A stretch of DNA of 64,000 nucleotides. Source: Microbacterium lacus. GTDB taxonomy: Bacteria > Actinomycetota > Actinomycetes > Actinomycetales > Microbacteriaceae. The notes beneath the pieces were generated by a model. It saw only the letters and a program-made list of their open reading frames with translations. It was not told where the DNA came from and searched no databases. Shown here piece after piece: positions 36,673-44,516 of this stretch. The stretch's first letter is position 1; every line of letters starts with the position of its first letter. Location of the stretch: NCBI RefSeq assembly GCF_039531105.1, contig NZ_BAAAPK010000001.1:1-64000 (forward strand). Direction: 5' to 3'. Position numbers and translations under genes: made by a program.

Positions 36673-37699
36673 TCAGAGTCCGCGGGCGGCGAGGGCGCGG
36701 TCGACGCGGGGGTAGATGCGGCGCGCATTGCCCTCGAAGACCTGCCGGCGCTGCCCGTCGTCGAGATTCGCGGTCGCGTCCACGTAGCGCTTGGTGTCGT
36801 CGAAGTAGTGGCCGGTGCGGGGATCGATGTCGCGCACGGCGCCGATCATCTCGCTCGCGAACAGGATGTTCGAGGTCGGGATGACCTGCGTGAGCAGGTC
36901 GATGCCGGGCTGGTGGTACACGCACGTGTCGAAGTGGACGTTGCCGAGCAGGTGCTCCTCGAGCTCCGGTTTGCCGAGGGCCATCGCGAGCCCACGGAAG
37001 CGCCCCCAGTGGTACGGCACCGCGCCGCCGCCGTGCGGGATGACGAACTTCAGATCGGGGAAGTCGCGGAAGAGGTCGCCCTTGAGCAGCTGCATGAACG
37101 CGGTCGTGTCCGCGCCGAGGTAGTGATCGCCGGTCGTGTGGAACTGCGGCTTGCACGATGTGCTGACGTGGATCATCGCGGGCAGCTCGTACTCGACGAG
37201 CTTCTCGTAGAGCGGGTACCAGCTGGTCGGTCAGCAGCGGCGCGGTCCAGAGCCCTCCCGAGGGATCGGGGTTGATGTTGACCGTGACGACGCCGAGCTC
37301 GTTCACCGCACGGTCGAGCTCGGCGAGCGTGGTCTTCTGGTCGACGCCCGGCGACTGCGGCAGCATCGCGCCGGGCAGGAAGCGGTCGGGGAAGAGCTGC
37401 GAGACGCGCGCGACGAGGTCGTTGCAGATGCGTGCCCACGTCGCGCTGACGGCGAAGTCTCCGATGTGGTGCGCCATGAAGGACGCCCGCGGACTGAAGA
37501 CCGTGATGTCACTGCCGCGCTCGTCCATCAGGCGGAGCTGGTTGGCCTCGATCGTCTCGCGGATGTCCTCGTCGCTGATGTGCAGATCGGAGGGCGACGG
37601 CTCGTCACCGGCACCCTCGGCGAACGCGACCTGCAGGTCCCGCCACGCGCCGAGCTGCGCGGGCGCGGTCGTGTAGTGGCCGTGGATGTCGATGATCAT
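36673..37699 (-). pseudogene. ligJ: 4-oxalomesaconate hydratase with a one-base frameshift
   Basis: Two reading frames together give a full-length (about 341 residues) amidohydrolase-fold LigJ. Residues 1-159 run from ATG 37699 ([10 protein letters not shown]), and the rest continue in another frame from TGG at 37221 ([20 protein letters not shown]) to the stop at 36673. One extra base near 37222 separates them. Later family motifs are intact ([23 protein letters not shown]). As read, the enzyme for hydration of 4-oxalomesaconate would be lost. A sequencing error is quite possible, because both halves show no other decay. Confidence 0.85.
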
Positions 37700-37757
37700 C
37701 GCGAGTCCTTCGTGCTGCGTCGCTGCGTGCGCTCCTTCCGAGGTTAGGTCGGTCGTC

Positions 37758-37769
37758 GGACTTCAGTCC
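37758..37769. promoter_or_regulatory. Inverted repeat between ligJ and LysR gene
   Basis: GGACT and AGTCC flank TC in the 110-base divergent region. It is a candidate LysR-family recognition dyad, weaker than the one at 7708. Confidence 0.35.
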
Positions 37770-37809
37770 AATAGATTCCATCGCGTTCGCCTATAGATAC
37801 GATCGATGG

Positions 37810-38718
37810 GTGGCCCTCACCGACCTGAACCAGTTGCGCACATTCGTCGTCCTGTACGAACTGCGCTCCGTCTCGGCGGCGGCGGCCCGCCTGCACGTCA
37901 CCCAGCCGACGGTGAGCTACACGCTCGGGCGCCTGCGCGACCGCTTCGGTGATGAGCTGTTCCGCCGCGAGGGCAACGTCATGGTGCCGACCGCCCACGC
38001 CACCCGGCTGTTCGGTCCGCTGCACGAGGCGCTCGCGCAGATCGATGCGACCGTGAGCGACCCGGAGGAGTTCGATCCGGGCACCTTCGCCGGCGAGATC
38101 GCGCTCGCCCTCACCTCGATCGGCGAGCAGACGTTCCTGCCGCCGCTCATGGCGGCACTCGCGCGCACGGCCCCCGGCGTGCATCTGCAGGTGCAGCGCC
38201 TGGACGCCGACTTCGTGGAGGACGGACTCATCCGCGGCACGATCGACCTCGCGATCACCGTCTCGCTGCTGGCGACCCCACGTCTGTGGCGCACGCCGGT
38301 GCGGAACGTCGAATACGTGGCCCTCTCCGCGGCCGCACACCCGCTGCCGCCGGTCGGCCCGGAGATGTTCGCGGGCCGCAGGTTCGTCCGCGTCTCCGCC
38401 CGAGGGGGGCACGTCTTCCCCCTGCAGGCCCTGATCGAGCACGGCTTGATGCCCCAGGTCGCCCTCTCGGTGGAGGAGTATGCGAGCGTCCCGGCGGTCC
38501 TGCAGGCGACGGACCTGGTCGTGCTGCTCCCCCGGCACGTCGCGGAGGTGTTCTGCGGGTGGTTCCCGGACCTCCGGATCGCCGAGCTCCCCTGGCCGGG
38601 CAGCAGCACGCCGGTCTCGGTCTACACGCGCAGCGAGGCGAGCCTCACATCACCGCAGCGCTGGTTCCGCTCGATCGCCGTCGACGCCGTCGCGGCGGAC
38701 GAGTACCGCGCGGGCTAG
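37810..38718 (+). CDS. LysR family regulator, probable activator of the lig operon
   Basis: This 302-residue protein has an N-terminal winged helix (TDLNQLRTFVVLYELRSVS, HVTQPTVSYTLGRLRDRFG) followed by the LysR effector-binding domain. The GTG at 37810 places the helix-turn-helix at the standard position. It is divergent from ligJ with a short shared promoter, the arrangement of LigR-type activators that respond to protocatechuate or gallate. The inducer is inferred. Confidence 0.88.
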   Translation: MALTDLNQLRTFVVLYELRSVSAAAARLHVTQPTVSYTLGRLRDRFGDELFRREGNVMVPTAHATRLFGPLHEALAQIDATVSDPEEFDPGTFAGEIALALTSIGEQTFLPPLMAALARTAPGVHLQVQRLDADFVEDGLIRGTIDLAITVSLLATPRLWRTPVRNVEYVALSAAAHPLPPVGPEMFAGRRFVRVSARGGHVFPLQALIEHGLMPQVALSVEEYASVPAVLQATDLVVLLPRHVAEVFCGWFPDLRIAELPWPGSSTPVSVYTRSEASLTSPQRWFRSIAVDAVAADEYRAG

Positions 38719-39347
38719 CGTCCCGGGCGATTCCAGCTGGCCTTGGCGGGAAAGCGAGGCGTGCGCACCGGGATCGACCACGACGAGTGCGGATGGATCG
38801 AGAGGATCGCCCGCTCCCACCACGCCCGCGCCTGCTCATCCAGGAGCGGGAGCACGGCATCCTTATCGGCGTCATCCTGCGGTCGGGGTCGCAGCGCCTT
38901 CCAGACGAGCTGCACTTCGGGGGCGCCGGTCGAAATGCCGTCGACCTCGCGCACCGCGCGGTCCCAGGGCAGCTGCAGGCGGGGGTCGCGGCGGTAGAGC
39001 CACGCGGCATCCGTCCCGTCCTCGACATTCAGCCGCAGGACCCACGTCCCCCGACGGTCGTCGCGGACCTGGATGATCTGCACGTCGGCGTCGGCGGGCA
39101 CCTCGCCGAGCGCGACGAGCGTGTCGTCCTGGACCGCCCACGCGCTCCACTCCGGCGGCAGTGCGGCGATCAGGGGTGGAACGTCCGTCGGGATCGTGCT
39201 GACGTCGATGTTCGGTCGCTCGCGGATCGCCCGTCCGGCGAACAGGTCGAGCGCGACGCCGCCGGAGATCCACCAGCGCGCGGCGGTCCCGTCGAAGAGC
39301 TCCGCGACGGCGCGCGGCTCGAGGGGAGACCAGGGTTCATCGGCCAT
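38715..39347 (-). CDS. Nucleotidyltransferase-fold protein, aminoglycoside adenylyltransferase-like
   Basis: This 210-residue protein has an ANT(2'')-like nucleotidyltransferase signature: WWISGGVALDLFAGR followed by RERPNIDVS, where related enzymes have DIDV with metal-binding aspartates. Here the first Asp of that pair is Asn (NIDV). The stop overlaps the LysR stop region on the opposite strand. ATG 39347 was chosen although the ribosome site is poor; a GTG at 39380 is in frame. Resistance activity should not be assumed. The protein may modify small molecules or be an RNA-related transferase. Confidence 0.7.
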   Translation of the reverse strand: MADEPWSPLEPRAVAELFDGTAARWWISGGVALDLFAGRAIRERPNIDVSTIPTDVPPLIAALPPEWSAWAVQDDTLVALGEVPADADVQIIQVRDDRRGTWVLRLNVEDGTDAAWLYRRDPRLQLPWDRAVREVDGISTGAPEVQLVWKALRPRPQDDADKDAVLPLLDEQARAWWERAILSIHPHSSWSIPVRTPRFPAKASWNRPGR

Positions 39348-39374
39348 CCCCTGAGGGTACTGCGGTCCGGCGTT

Positions 39375-39389
39375 TCCCACTCAATGGGA
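39375..39389. promoter_or_regulatory. IclR-type box before the regulator gene
   Basis: TCCCACTCAATGGGA has 5-base inverted arms and lies 20 bases before the IclR gene start. The same 15-base pattern occurs once more, before pobA at 40275-40289. Confidence 0.6.
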
Positions 39390-39408
39390 GTCGTGGGATG
39401 CTGGCGGC

Positions 39409-40161
39409 ATGGCGAACTCCCCGTCGGGCGACTCGGTCACCGACCGGCTCGTGCGGGTGCTCGAGACCTTCACCCCCACCCGGACGGTACAGACCGCGGC
39501 CGAGATCGGCCGGCGCGCGGGGCTCCCGGGATCCAGCGCGCACCGCATCGTCGGCGAGCTCGTCGACGCCGGACTGCTCGAGCGCGACGACGACCGTCGC
39601 ATCCGCATCGGCGTGCGGCTGTGGGAGCTCGCGACCCGCTCGTCGCAGGCGCTGCGCCTGCGGCAGGTCGCGATGCCCGCGATGGAGCGCGTCCAGGCGC
39701 GTGTCCGCGAGCACACGCAGCTCGCGATCCTCGAGCAGGACGAGGCGCTCTTCCTCGAGCGGCTGAGCGCCCCCGACTCCGGCGCGAACATCACGCGGAT
39801 CGCAGGACGCCTCCCCCTGCACGCATCGTCGTCAGGTCTCGTGCTGCTCGCGTTCGGCGAGCGCGAGCTGCAGGAGCGCGTCCTCGCCGAGCCGCTCATC
39901 GCCCTCACCCGCGAGACGATCACCGATCCCGCGGTGCTCCGCCGCAAGCTCGCCGAAGTCCGCACGCTCGGCCACGCCGTCGCCCGCGGGTTCATCGAGA
40001 CGGTCTCGACCGGTGTCGCCGTGCCGGTGCGCGACGAGGCCGGCCGCGTCACGGCCGCCCTCTCGGTCGTGCTGCCCCGCGACGCACCGACCGAGCCCGC
40101 ACTGCGCGATCTGCACGCCGGCAAGCGCGATATCGAGCAGGCACTGGGTTTCCGGGGTTGA
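39409..40161 (+). CDS. IclR family regulator of pobA
   Basis: This 250-residue protein has a winged helix (DRLVRVLETFTPTRTVQ, RRAGLPGSSAHRIVGELV) and an IclR effector domain (ERVQARVREHTQLAILEQDE, PLHASSSGLVLLAF). It lies directly upstream of pobA on the same strand, and a shared box (TCCCRYTSAATGGGA) precedes both genes. It probably controls pobA and itself in response to 4-hydroxybenzoate (inference; PobR in several bacteria is also an IclR protein). Confidence 0.88.
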   Translation: MANSPSGDSVTDRLVRVLETFTPTRTVQTAAEIGRRAGLPGSSAHRIVGELVDAGLLERDDDRRIRIGVRLWELATRSSQALRLRQVAMPAMERVQARVREHTQLAILEQDEALFLERLSAPDSGANITRIAGRLPLHASSSGLVLLAFGERELQERVLAEPLIALTRETITDPAVLRRKLAEVRTLGHAVARGFIETVSTGVAVPVRDEAGRVTAALSVVLPRDAPTEPALRDLHAGKRDIEQALGFRG

Positions 40162-40172
40162 GCCCCCGTTGC

Positions 40173-40235
40173 GCCGAGTGCACGACTTCGCGCCGAGCGC
40201 ACGGGTTCTTGGCGCGATGAAGCCGTGCACTCGGC
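40173..40235. terminator. Long inverted repeat after the IclR gene
   Basis: GCCGAGTGCACGACTTC plus GCGCC (40173-40194) pairs with GGCGCGATGAAGCCG plus TGCACTCGGC (40211-40235), with one mismatch and a small bulge. It lies 12 bases after the regulator stop, so it could terminate that transcript before the pobA promoter. A further CCGTGCACTCG copy follows at 40242. Confidence 0.55.
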
Positions 40236-40274
40236 GGCATCCCGTGCACTCGCGACCCGAGGGAGAAGAAGGGG

Positions 40275-40289
40275 TCCCGTTGAATGGGA
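40275..40289. promoter_or_regulatory. IclR-type box before pobA
   Basis: TCCCGTTGAATGGGA matches the box at 39375-39389 at 12 of 15 positions with identical spacing. It lies 69 bases before the pobA start. Confidence 0.6.
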
Positions 40290-40357
40290 GATGACGGGCG
40301 AGGACGCGGGGGCGGGGCGGACACTCGGCGGACAGCATCCCCGTCGAAGGAGACGTC

Positions 40358-41542
40358 ATGACCACCACCGTCCGCACCCGCGTCGCGATCGTCGGCGCCG
40401 GGCCCGCCGGCCTCCTGCTGTCGCACCTGCTCGCAGATGCCGGCATCGAGTCGGTCGTCGTCGACCAGCGCACGCGCGAGCAGATCGAGTCGACCATCCG
40501 CGCCGGCATTCTCGAGCAGGGCACGGTCGAGGTCCTCGACTCGCTCGGCGAGCACAGTCGCGCCCGGACGGTCGGGCACCGCCACGACGGCATCGAGATG
40601 CGCTTCGCCGGCGAGGGGCACCGCATCGACTTCCCCTCGCTCGTCGGACGCAGCGTGTGGCTCTACCCGCAGCACGAAGTGCTGAAGGATCTCATCGCCG
40701 CGCGCCTCGCCGGCGGGCAGGACCTCCGCTTCGGCATCACCGTCAACGGCATCGAGGATGCCGGGACCGAGCGCCCGCGGGTGATCGCGACCGACGCCGA
40801 CGGGCAGCCGCTCGTGATCGAGGCGGACTTCGTGGTGGGCGCCGACGGCTCGCGCAGTGTCGCGCGGCCGGTCGTGACCGGATCCGCGTTCGGCGGATAC
40901 TTCCGCGAATACCCGTTCGCGTGGTTCGGCATCCTCACCGAAGCACCGCCGAGCGCGGACGAGCTCATCTACAGCAACTCCCCCGACGGCTTCGCGCTGA
41001 TCAGTCAGCGCAGCGCCACCGTGCAGCGCATGTACTTCCAGTGCGATCCGGATGCCGACACGGCGGCGTACTCGGAAGCGCAGCTGTGGGAAGAGCTGCA
41101 GAAGCGCGTACCGGGCACGACGCTGAAAGAGGGACCGATCTTCCAGCGCGACGTGCTGCGCTTCCGCAGCTTCGTCGCGCATGAACTGCGGAAGGGTCGT
41201 GTCGCGATCGTCGGGGATGCCGCCCACACCGTGCCGCCGACCGGCGCGAAGGGCATGAACCTCGCCGTCGCCGACGTGATCCTGCTGAACCTCGCCCTGC
41301 AGGCGCTCCTGCTCGAAGGCGACGAGCGGCGCATCGACGACTTCGCGGATGCCGCCCGGCGCCGCATCTGGAAGGCGCAGCACTTCTCCTGGTGGATGAC
41401 GAGCATGCTGCACGTGACCGCTGACGCGACGGATTTCGACCGGATGCGTCAGCTCGGCGAGCTGCGCTCGATCGTGGAGTCCGAGGCCGGCCAGACCTAT
41501 CTGGCCGAGGCGTACACCGGCTGGCCCCTCGCAACCGCGTAG
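40358..41542 (+). CDS. pobA: 4-hydroxybenzoate 3-monooxygenase
   Basis: This 394-residue class A flavoprotein monooxygenase has an FAD Rossmann motif (VAIVGAGPAGLLLSHLL, residues 9-25), FVVGADGSRSVAR, and GDAAHTVPPTGAKGMNLAVAD, which binds the flavin pyrophosphate. Length and motif order match PobA closely. GGAG precedes ATG 40358. It hydroxylates 4-hydroxybenzoate to protocatechuate with NAD(P)H and O2, feeding the ligAB pathway encoded nearby. Confidence 0.95.
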   Translation: MTTTVRTRVAIVGAGPAGLLLSHLLADAGIESVVVDQRTREQIESTIRAGILEQGTVEVLDSLGEHSRARTVGHRHDGIEMRFAGEGHRIDFPSLVGRSVWLYPQHEVLKDLIAARLAGGQDLRFGITVNGIEDAGTERPRVIATDADGQPLVIEADFVVGADGSRSVARPVVTGSAFGGYFREYPFAWFGILTEAPPSADELIYSNSPDGFALISQRSATVQRMYFQCDPDADTAAYSEAQLWEELQKRVPGTTLKEGPIFQRDVLRFRSFVAHELRKGRVAIVGDAAHTVPPTGAKGMNLAVADVILLNLALQALLLEGDERRIDDFADAARRRIWKAQHFSWWMTSMLHVTADATDFDRMRQLGELRSIVESEAGQTYLAEAYTGWPLATA

Positions 41543-41579
41543 CTCCCGCGCTCCGGCCCCCGCGCCGGTCCTTCTCCCG

Positions 41580-41763
41580 CCGAGATGGTCCCTCTTCCGC
41601 CGAGATGGTCCCTCTTCCGCCGAAATGGTCCCTTCTCCGCCGAAATGGTCCCTTCTCCGCCGAGATGGTCCCTTCTCCGCCGAAATGGTGCGCACCACCT
41701 CGCAAGAAGACCCACCATCTCGCAAGAAGACCCACCACTTCGGCGCAGAATCCACCATCTCGG
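41580..41763. repeat. Array B of 20-base repeats with a mid-point inversion
   Basis: Six forward units (CCGAGATGGTCCCTCTTCCG type) are followed, across GGTGCGCACC, by three reverse units (AAGAAGACCCACCATCTCGC type). Period is 20 bases throughout. It lies between the convergent ends of pobA and the PP-loop gene, a place for a bidirectional terminator. Confidence 0.9.
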
Positions 41764-41784
41764 GGCCCAGCGACGACCTGGGGG

Positions 41785-42954
41785 TCAGCGCCGCAGACGA
41801 CGCCGGATGCCGCGCGCGGCATCCCGAGCATGCTCTTCGGTGCGGCGCGCCAGCGCGCGCCCGCGAGCGCCGAGGCCCCAATGCCACCCGTGGGCGTCAC
41901 CGAATTCCACGAGTTCGATGTCGTTGGGTTCAGTGGAGGACAGGAGCTCGGCGTAGTACTGCTCGCGGCGTCGCTCGTACGGCTCGCGGACGAACACGGC
42001 GGGGACGAATTCGTCGAGACTGCCCGCGATCTCGAGCGTGAGCATCGTGCGCATGCACTTCCAGCAGTGCGAGCAGTTGGTCGTGCGGTCGGGGTTCGCG
42101 TCGACGCACACGTCGAGGTGCCGGGACACCGGGCGCCCGACGAGTGCGAGCGTGCGCTCGACCCGGGACATCCCTGAGCTCGTGGACTCCAACGTCAGCG
42201 CGGCGGTCGACAGGAGTGGAAAGGTCATGGCTCCCACGAGGCCGATGTCGCCGTGCCGCGGCGGCATGCTGATGTTCCCGAACGAGCCCTCCGACGCGTG
42301 ATACGAGCGGCCGATCCCCCCGCCGAGCACGTGGATGACCGCGGCGTTGCGGAAGGTGACGGTCTGCATGAACCCCATGCGCGGATAGTGCTCGCCGATG
42401 TTGCTGTCGACGCGGATGAACGGGAGACCGAGTTCCTGCGCGACCGGCCGAAGCCCGTCGAACCGCTTCTGCCAGAGGTCCGCACCGTCGTCCCCGTGCG
42501 CGCCGACGTTGTTGTTGAGCAGGTGCGTGACCCGAAGGCTGGACGGCACGCCGTCGCCGGTGTACTCGCTGAGCGTCGCGAAGCTGTCGACGCCGCCCGA
42601 GAAGCCGGTCGCGACGCCCGCGGCGGGCGAGCCGGCTTCGGCGGTCTCGTCCGCAGTCACCGTGATGGTCCGGTATTCGGGATGCACGCTGCGCACGAGT
42701 GCCTGCGCGTCGTGGTTCAGCCGGTGCAGAAGCGTGTCCGTGACGGTGCCGCCGACATGCAGGTTCCGCCCGTAGCGCATCGCGGGGAGCAGCAGCGCGA
42801 CCGCGATGTGGTCGGCCCGTTCGGAGAGCATCTCGGCGAAGGTCTCATCGACGCTGAACCAGAGCGGCTGCGCGCCGTCCACTTCTGCAGAGACGCGGAT
42901 GCCTCCCCCGGACTCGCGGGTCCGCTGAGGGGGTCCGGTGACCAGGTCGGGCAC
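41785..42954 (-). CDS. PP-loop ATPase family protein of unknown function
   Basis: This 389-residue protein has an ATP-pyrophosphatase P-loop TGFSGGVDSFATLSEY near residue 117 and a Cys cluster NCSHCWKCMRTM near residue 305 that could bind zinc. The fold resembles QueC/asparagine-synthetase-type adenylating enzymes. The C-terminal tail is Arg-rich (RGIRRRLRR). No partner gene is adjacent; it stands alone between two 20-base repeat arrays. It probably activates a carboxylate or carbonyl group by adenylation, but the substrate is unknown. Confidence 0.75.
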   Translation of the reverse strand: MPDLVTGPPQRTRESGGGIRVSAEVDGAQPLWFSVDETFAEMLSERADHIAVALLLPAMRYGRNLHVGGTVTDTLLHRLNHDAQALVRSVHPEYRTITVTADETAEAGSPAAGVATGFSGGVDSFATLSEYTGDGVPSSLRVTHLLNNNVGAHGDDGADLWQKRFDGLRPVAQELGLPFIRVDSNIGEHYPRMGFMQTVTFRNAAVIHVLGGGIGRSYHASEGSFGNISMPPRHGDIGLVGAMTFPLLSTAALTLESTSSGMSRVERTLALVGRPVSRHLDVCVDANPDRTTNCSHCWKCMRTMLTLEIAGSLDEFVPAVFVREPYERRREQYYAELLSSTEPNDIELVEFGDAHGWHWGLGARGRALARRTEEHARDAARGIRRRLRR

Positions 42955-43038
42955 GAGGCCACCTGCCTTTCAGCGCGCGCGAGGGGACCGGACGGAGGAA
43001 TCCGAGTGTAGCCCTCCGCCGCGAGTGTCCCACTCTCC

Positions 43039-43163
43039 GTCGAGATGGTCCCCCTTCCGTCGAGGTGGTTCCCCTTTCCCCCAGATGGTGTGCACCACCT
43101 CGGCGCAGAACCCACCACCTCGGCGCAGAACCCACCACCTCGGCGGACAACCCCCCACCTCGG
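43039..43163. repeat. Array C of 20-base repeats with a mid-point inversion
   Basis: Two and a half forward units (CGTCGAGATGGTCCCCCTTC type) run to GTGTGCAC, then four reverse units (CGCAGAACCCACCACCTCGG type). It lies upstream of the PP-loop gene and 20 bases after the end of a small broken membrane-protein frame. Confidence 0.88.
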
Positions 43164-43182
43164 CGGACGGCAGCCCCAGGAC

Positions 43183-43396
43183 TCAGCGGCCCGCGCGCTG
43201 CAGATACGCGCCGTAGCCGAGCCGCCCCCGGGTCGCGACCACCAGCACGAGGGCGGTCGCGGTGAAGCCGATGAGCACCGGCAGCAGTCCGTAGACCTTT
43301 CCGCCCGTCGGGTGGCCCCGCGCTGGGGTCGGGCGTCGCGTTCAGTGTCCCAGGCGCCGTGCCGTCACCGCCACCCTCGGACCCGCATCCGATCAC
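43183..43396 (-). pseudogene. Small membrane protein frame, apparently frameshifted
   Basis: Starting from GTG 43396 (GGAG about 10 bases upstream) the frame gives MIGCGSEGGGDGTAPG and continues to PSAGPPDG. A shift by one base at about 43300 then gives GKVYGLLPVLIGFTATALVL, a clear membrane segment ending LGYGAYLQRAGR and a stop at 43185. Together they look like one protein of about 70 residues with a Gly/Pro-rich N-terminus and one transmembrane helix. It overlaps the gnd promoter region. It could be a pseudogene, a sequencing error or chance. Confidence 0.35.
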
Positions 43397-43454
43397 CAGC
43401 CGTAGACTCCGGTGATCCGCCGTGATGCGGGTGGGACGACAACGTGGAGGAAGC

Positions 43455-44516
43455 ATGCGACTGGGAATGGTCGGCCTCGGCCGGATGGGCGGGAACCTCG
43501 TGCGCAGACTCATGCGCGACGGGCACGAAGCCGTCGTGTACGACGTCACCGAGGCGGCGGTCGCGGCGCTGGAGAGCGAGGGCGCAGACGGCAGTCGCAG
43601 CCTCGCAGAGCTCGCGCAGAAGCTGCAGTCGCCGCGCGTGGTCTGGCTCATGATCCCCGCGGGCCTGACCGGCAGAGTCGTCGATGAGGTCGCCGCGCAC
43701 CTCGAACCGGGCGACATCATCATCGACGGCGGCAACTCGAACTACCGCGATGACGTCCGCCGGGCGAAGAAGCTCACCGAGCGCGGCATCCACTACGTCG
43801 ACGTCGGCACGAGCGGCGGCGTCTTCGGCCTCGAGCGGGGGTACTGCCTCATGGTGGGCGGGCCGGACGAGGCCGTGCGGATCATCGAGCCGATCCTGAA
43901 GACGATCGCACCGGGTCCGGGCGAGATCCCGCGGACCCCCGGCCGCGAGGGCGACTTCGCGCCGGAGGAGCAGGGGTACCTGCACTGCGGCCCGTCCGGC
44001 GCGGGCCACTACGTGAAGATGGTGCACAACGGCATCGAATACGGCATCATGGCCGCCCTGGCGGAGGGGCTCAACATCCTCGAGAACGCGGATGCCGGCA
44101 TCCGCGAATCCGAGCACTCGGCCGAGGTCGCGCCGCTGGAGGAGCCGGAGTTCTACCAGTTCACGATCGACACCCCGAAAGTGACGGAGCTCTGGCGCCG
44201 CGGTTCGGTGATCTCGTCGTGGCTGCTGGATCTCACCGCGGCGGCGCTCGAGGAGAACCCCACGCTCGACTCGCTCGCCGGACGCGTGTCCGACTCGGGC
44301 GAGGGGCGCTGGACGATCAAGGCGGCCGTGGACACCGGTGTTCCGGTCCCCGTGCTGAGCGCCGCGCTGTTCGAACGCTTCGCCTCCCGCGGAGAGGACC
44401 ACTACGCGAATCAGCTGCTCTCGGCGATGCGCCTGCAGTTCGGCGGGCACAAGGAGCTCCCCGCGGGAGACGTGCTCGAGGCCGGCAGCCGGAAGGCGGA
44501 TTCGGATTCCGCATGA
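43455..44516 (+). CDS. gnd: 6-phosphogluconate dehydrogenase (decarboxylating), short type
   Basis: This 353-residue protein has a Rossmann domain (LGMVGLGRMGGNLVRRLM, residues 3-20), the substrate loop VDVGTSGGVFGLERGYCLM and the catalytic Lys in GHYVKMVHNGIEYG. At about 350 residues it belongs to the short, often NAD-preferring GndA/YqeC group, not the 470-residue type. GGAGGAA precedes ATG 43455. Its stop overlaps the zwf start by four bases. It converts 6-phosphogluconate to ribulose 5-phosphate and CO2. Confidence 0.93.
   Translation: MRLGMVGLGRMGGNLVRRLMRDGHEAVVYDVTEAAVAALESEGADGSRSLAELAQKLQSPRVVWLMIPAGLTGRVVDEVAAHLEPGDIIIDGGNSNYRDDVRRAKKLTERGIHYVDVGTSGGVFGLERGYCLMVGGPDEAVRIIEPILKTIAPGPGEIPRTPGREGDFAPEEQGYLHCGPSGAGHYVKMVHNGIEYGIMAALAEGLNILENADAGIRESEHSAEVAPLEEPEFYQFTIDTPKVTELWRRGSVISSWLLDLTAAALEENPTLDSLAGRVSDSGEGRWTIKAAVDTGVPVPVLSAALFERFASRGEDHYANQLLSAMRLQFGGHKELPAGDVLEAGSRKADSDSA

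Noticed and set aside
38715..39347. Aminoglycoside resistance gene
   Set aside because: Only the nucleotidyltransferase fold is suggested. The acidic DID motif is changed to NID and context gives no resistance link.
41585..42177. Open frames inside arrays A-D
   Set aside because: They result from the 20-base period, which changes frame each unit but happens to avoid stops. Translations are repetitive and run into unrelated antisense sequence.
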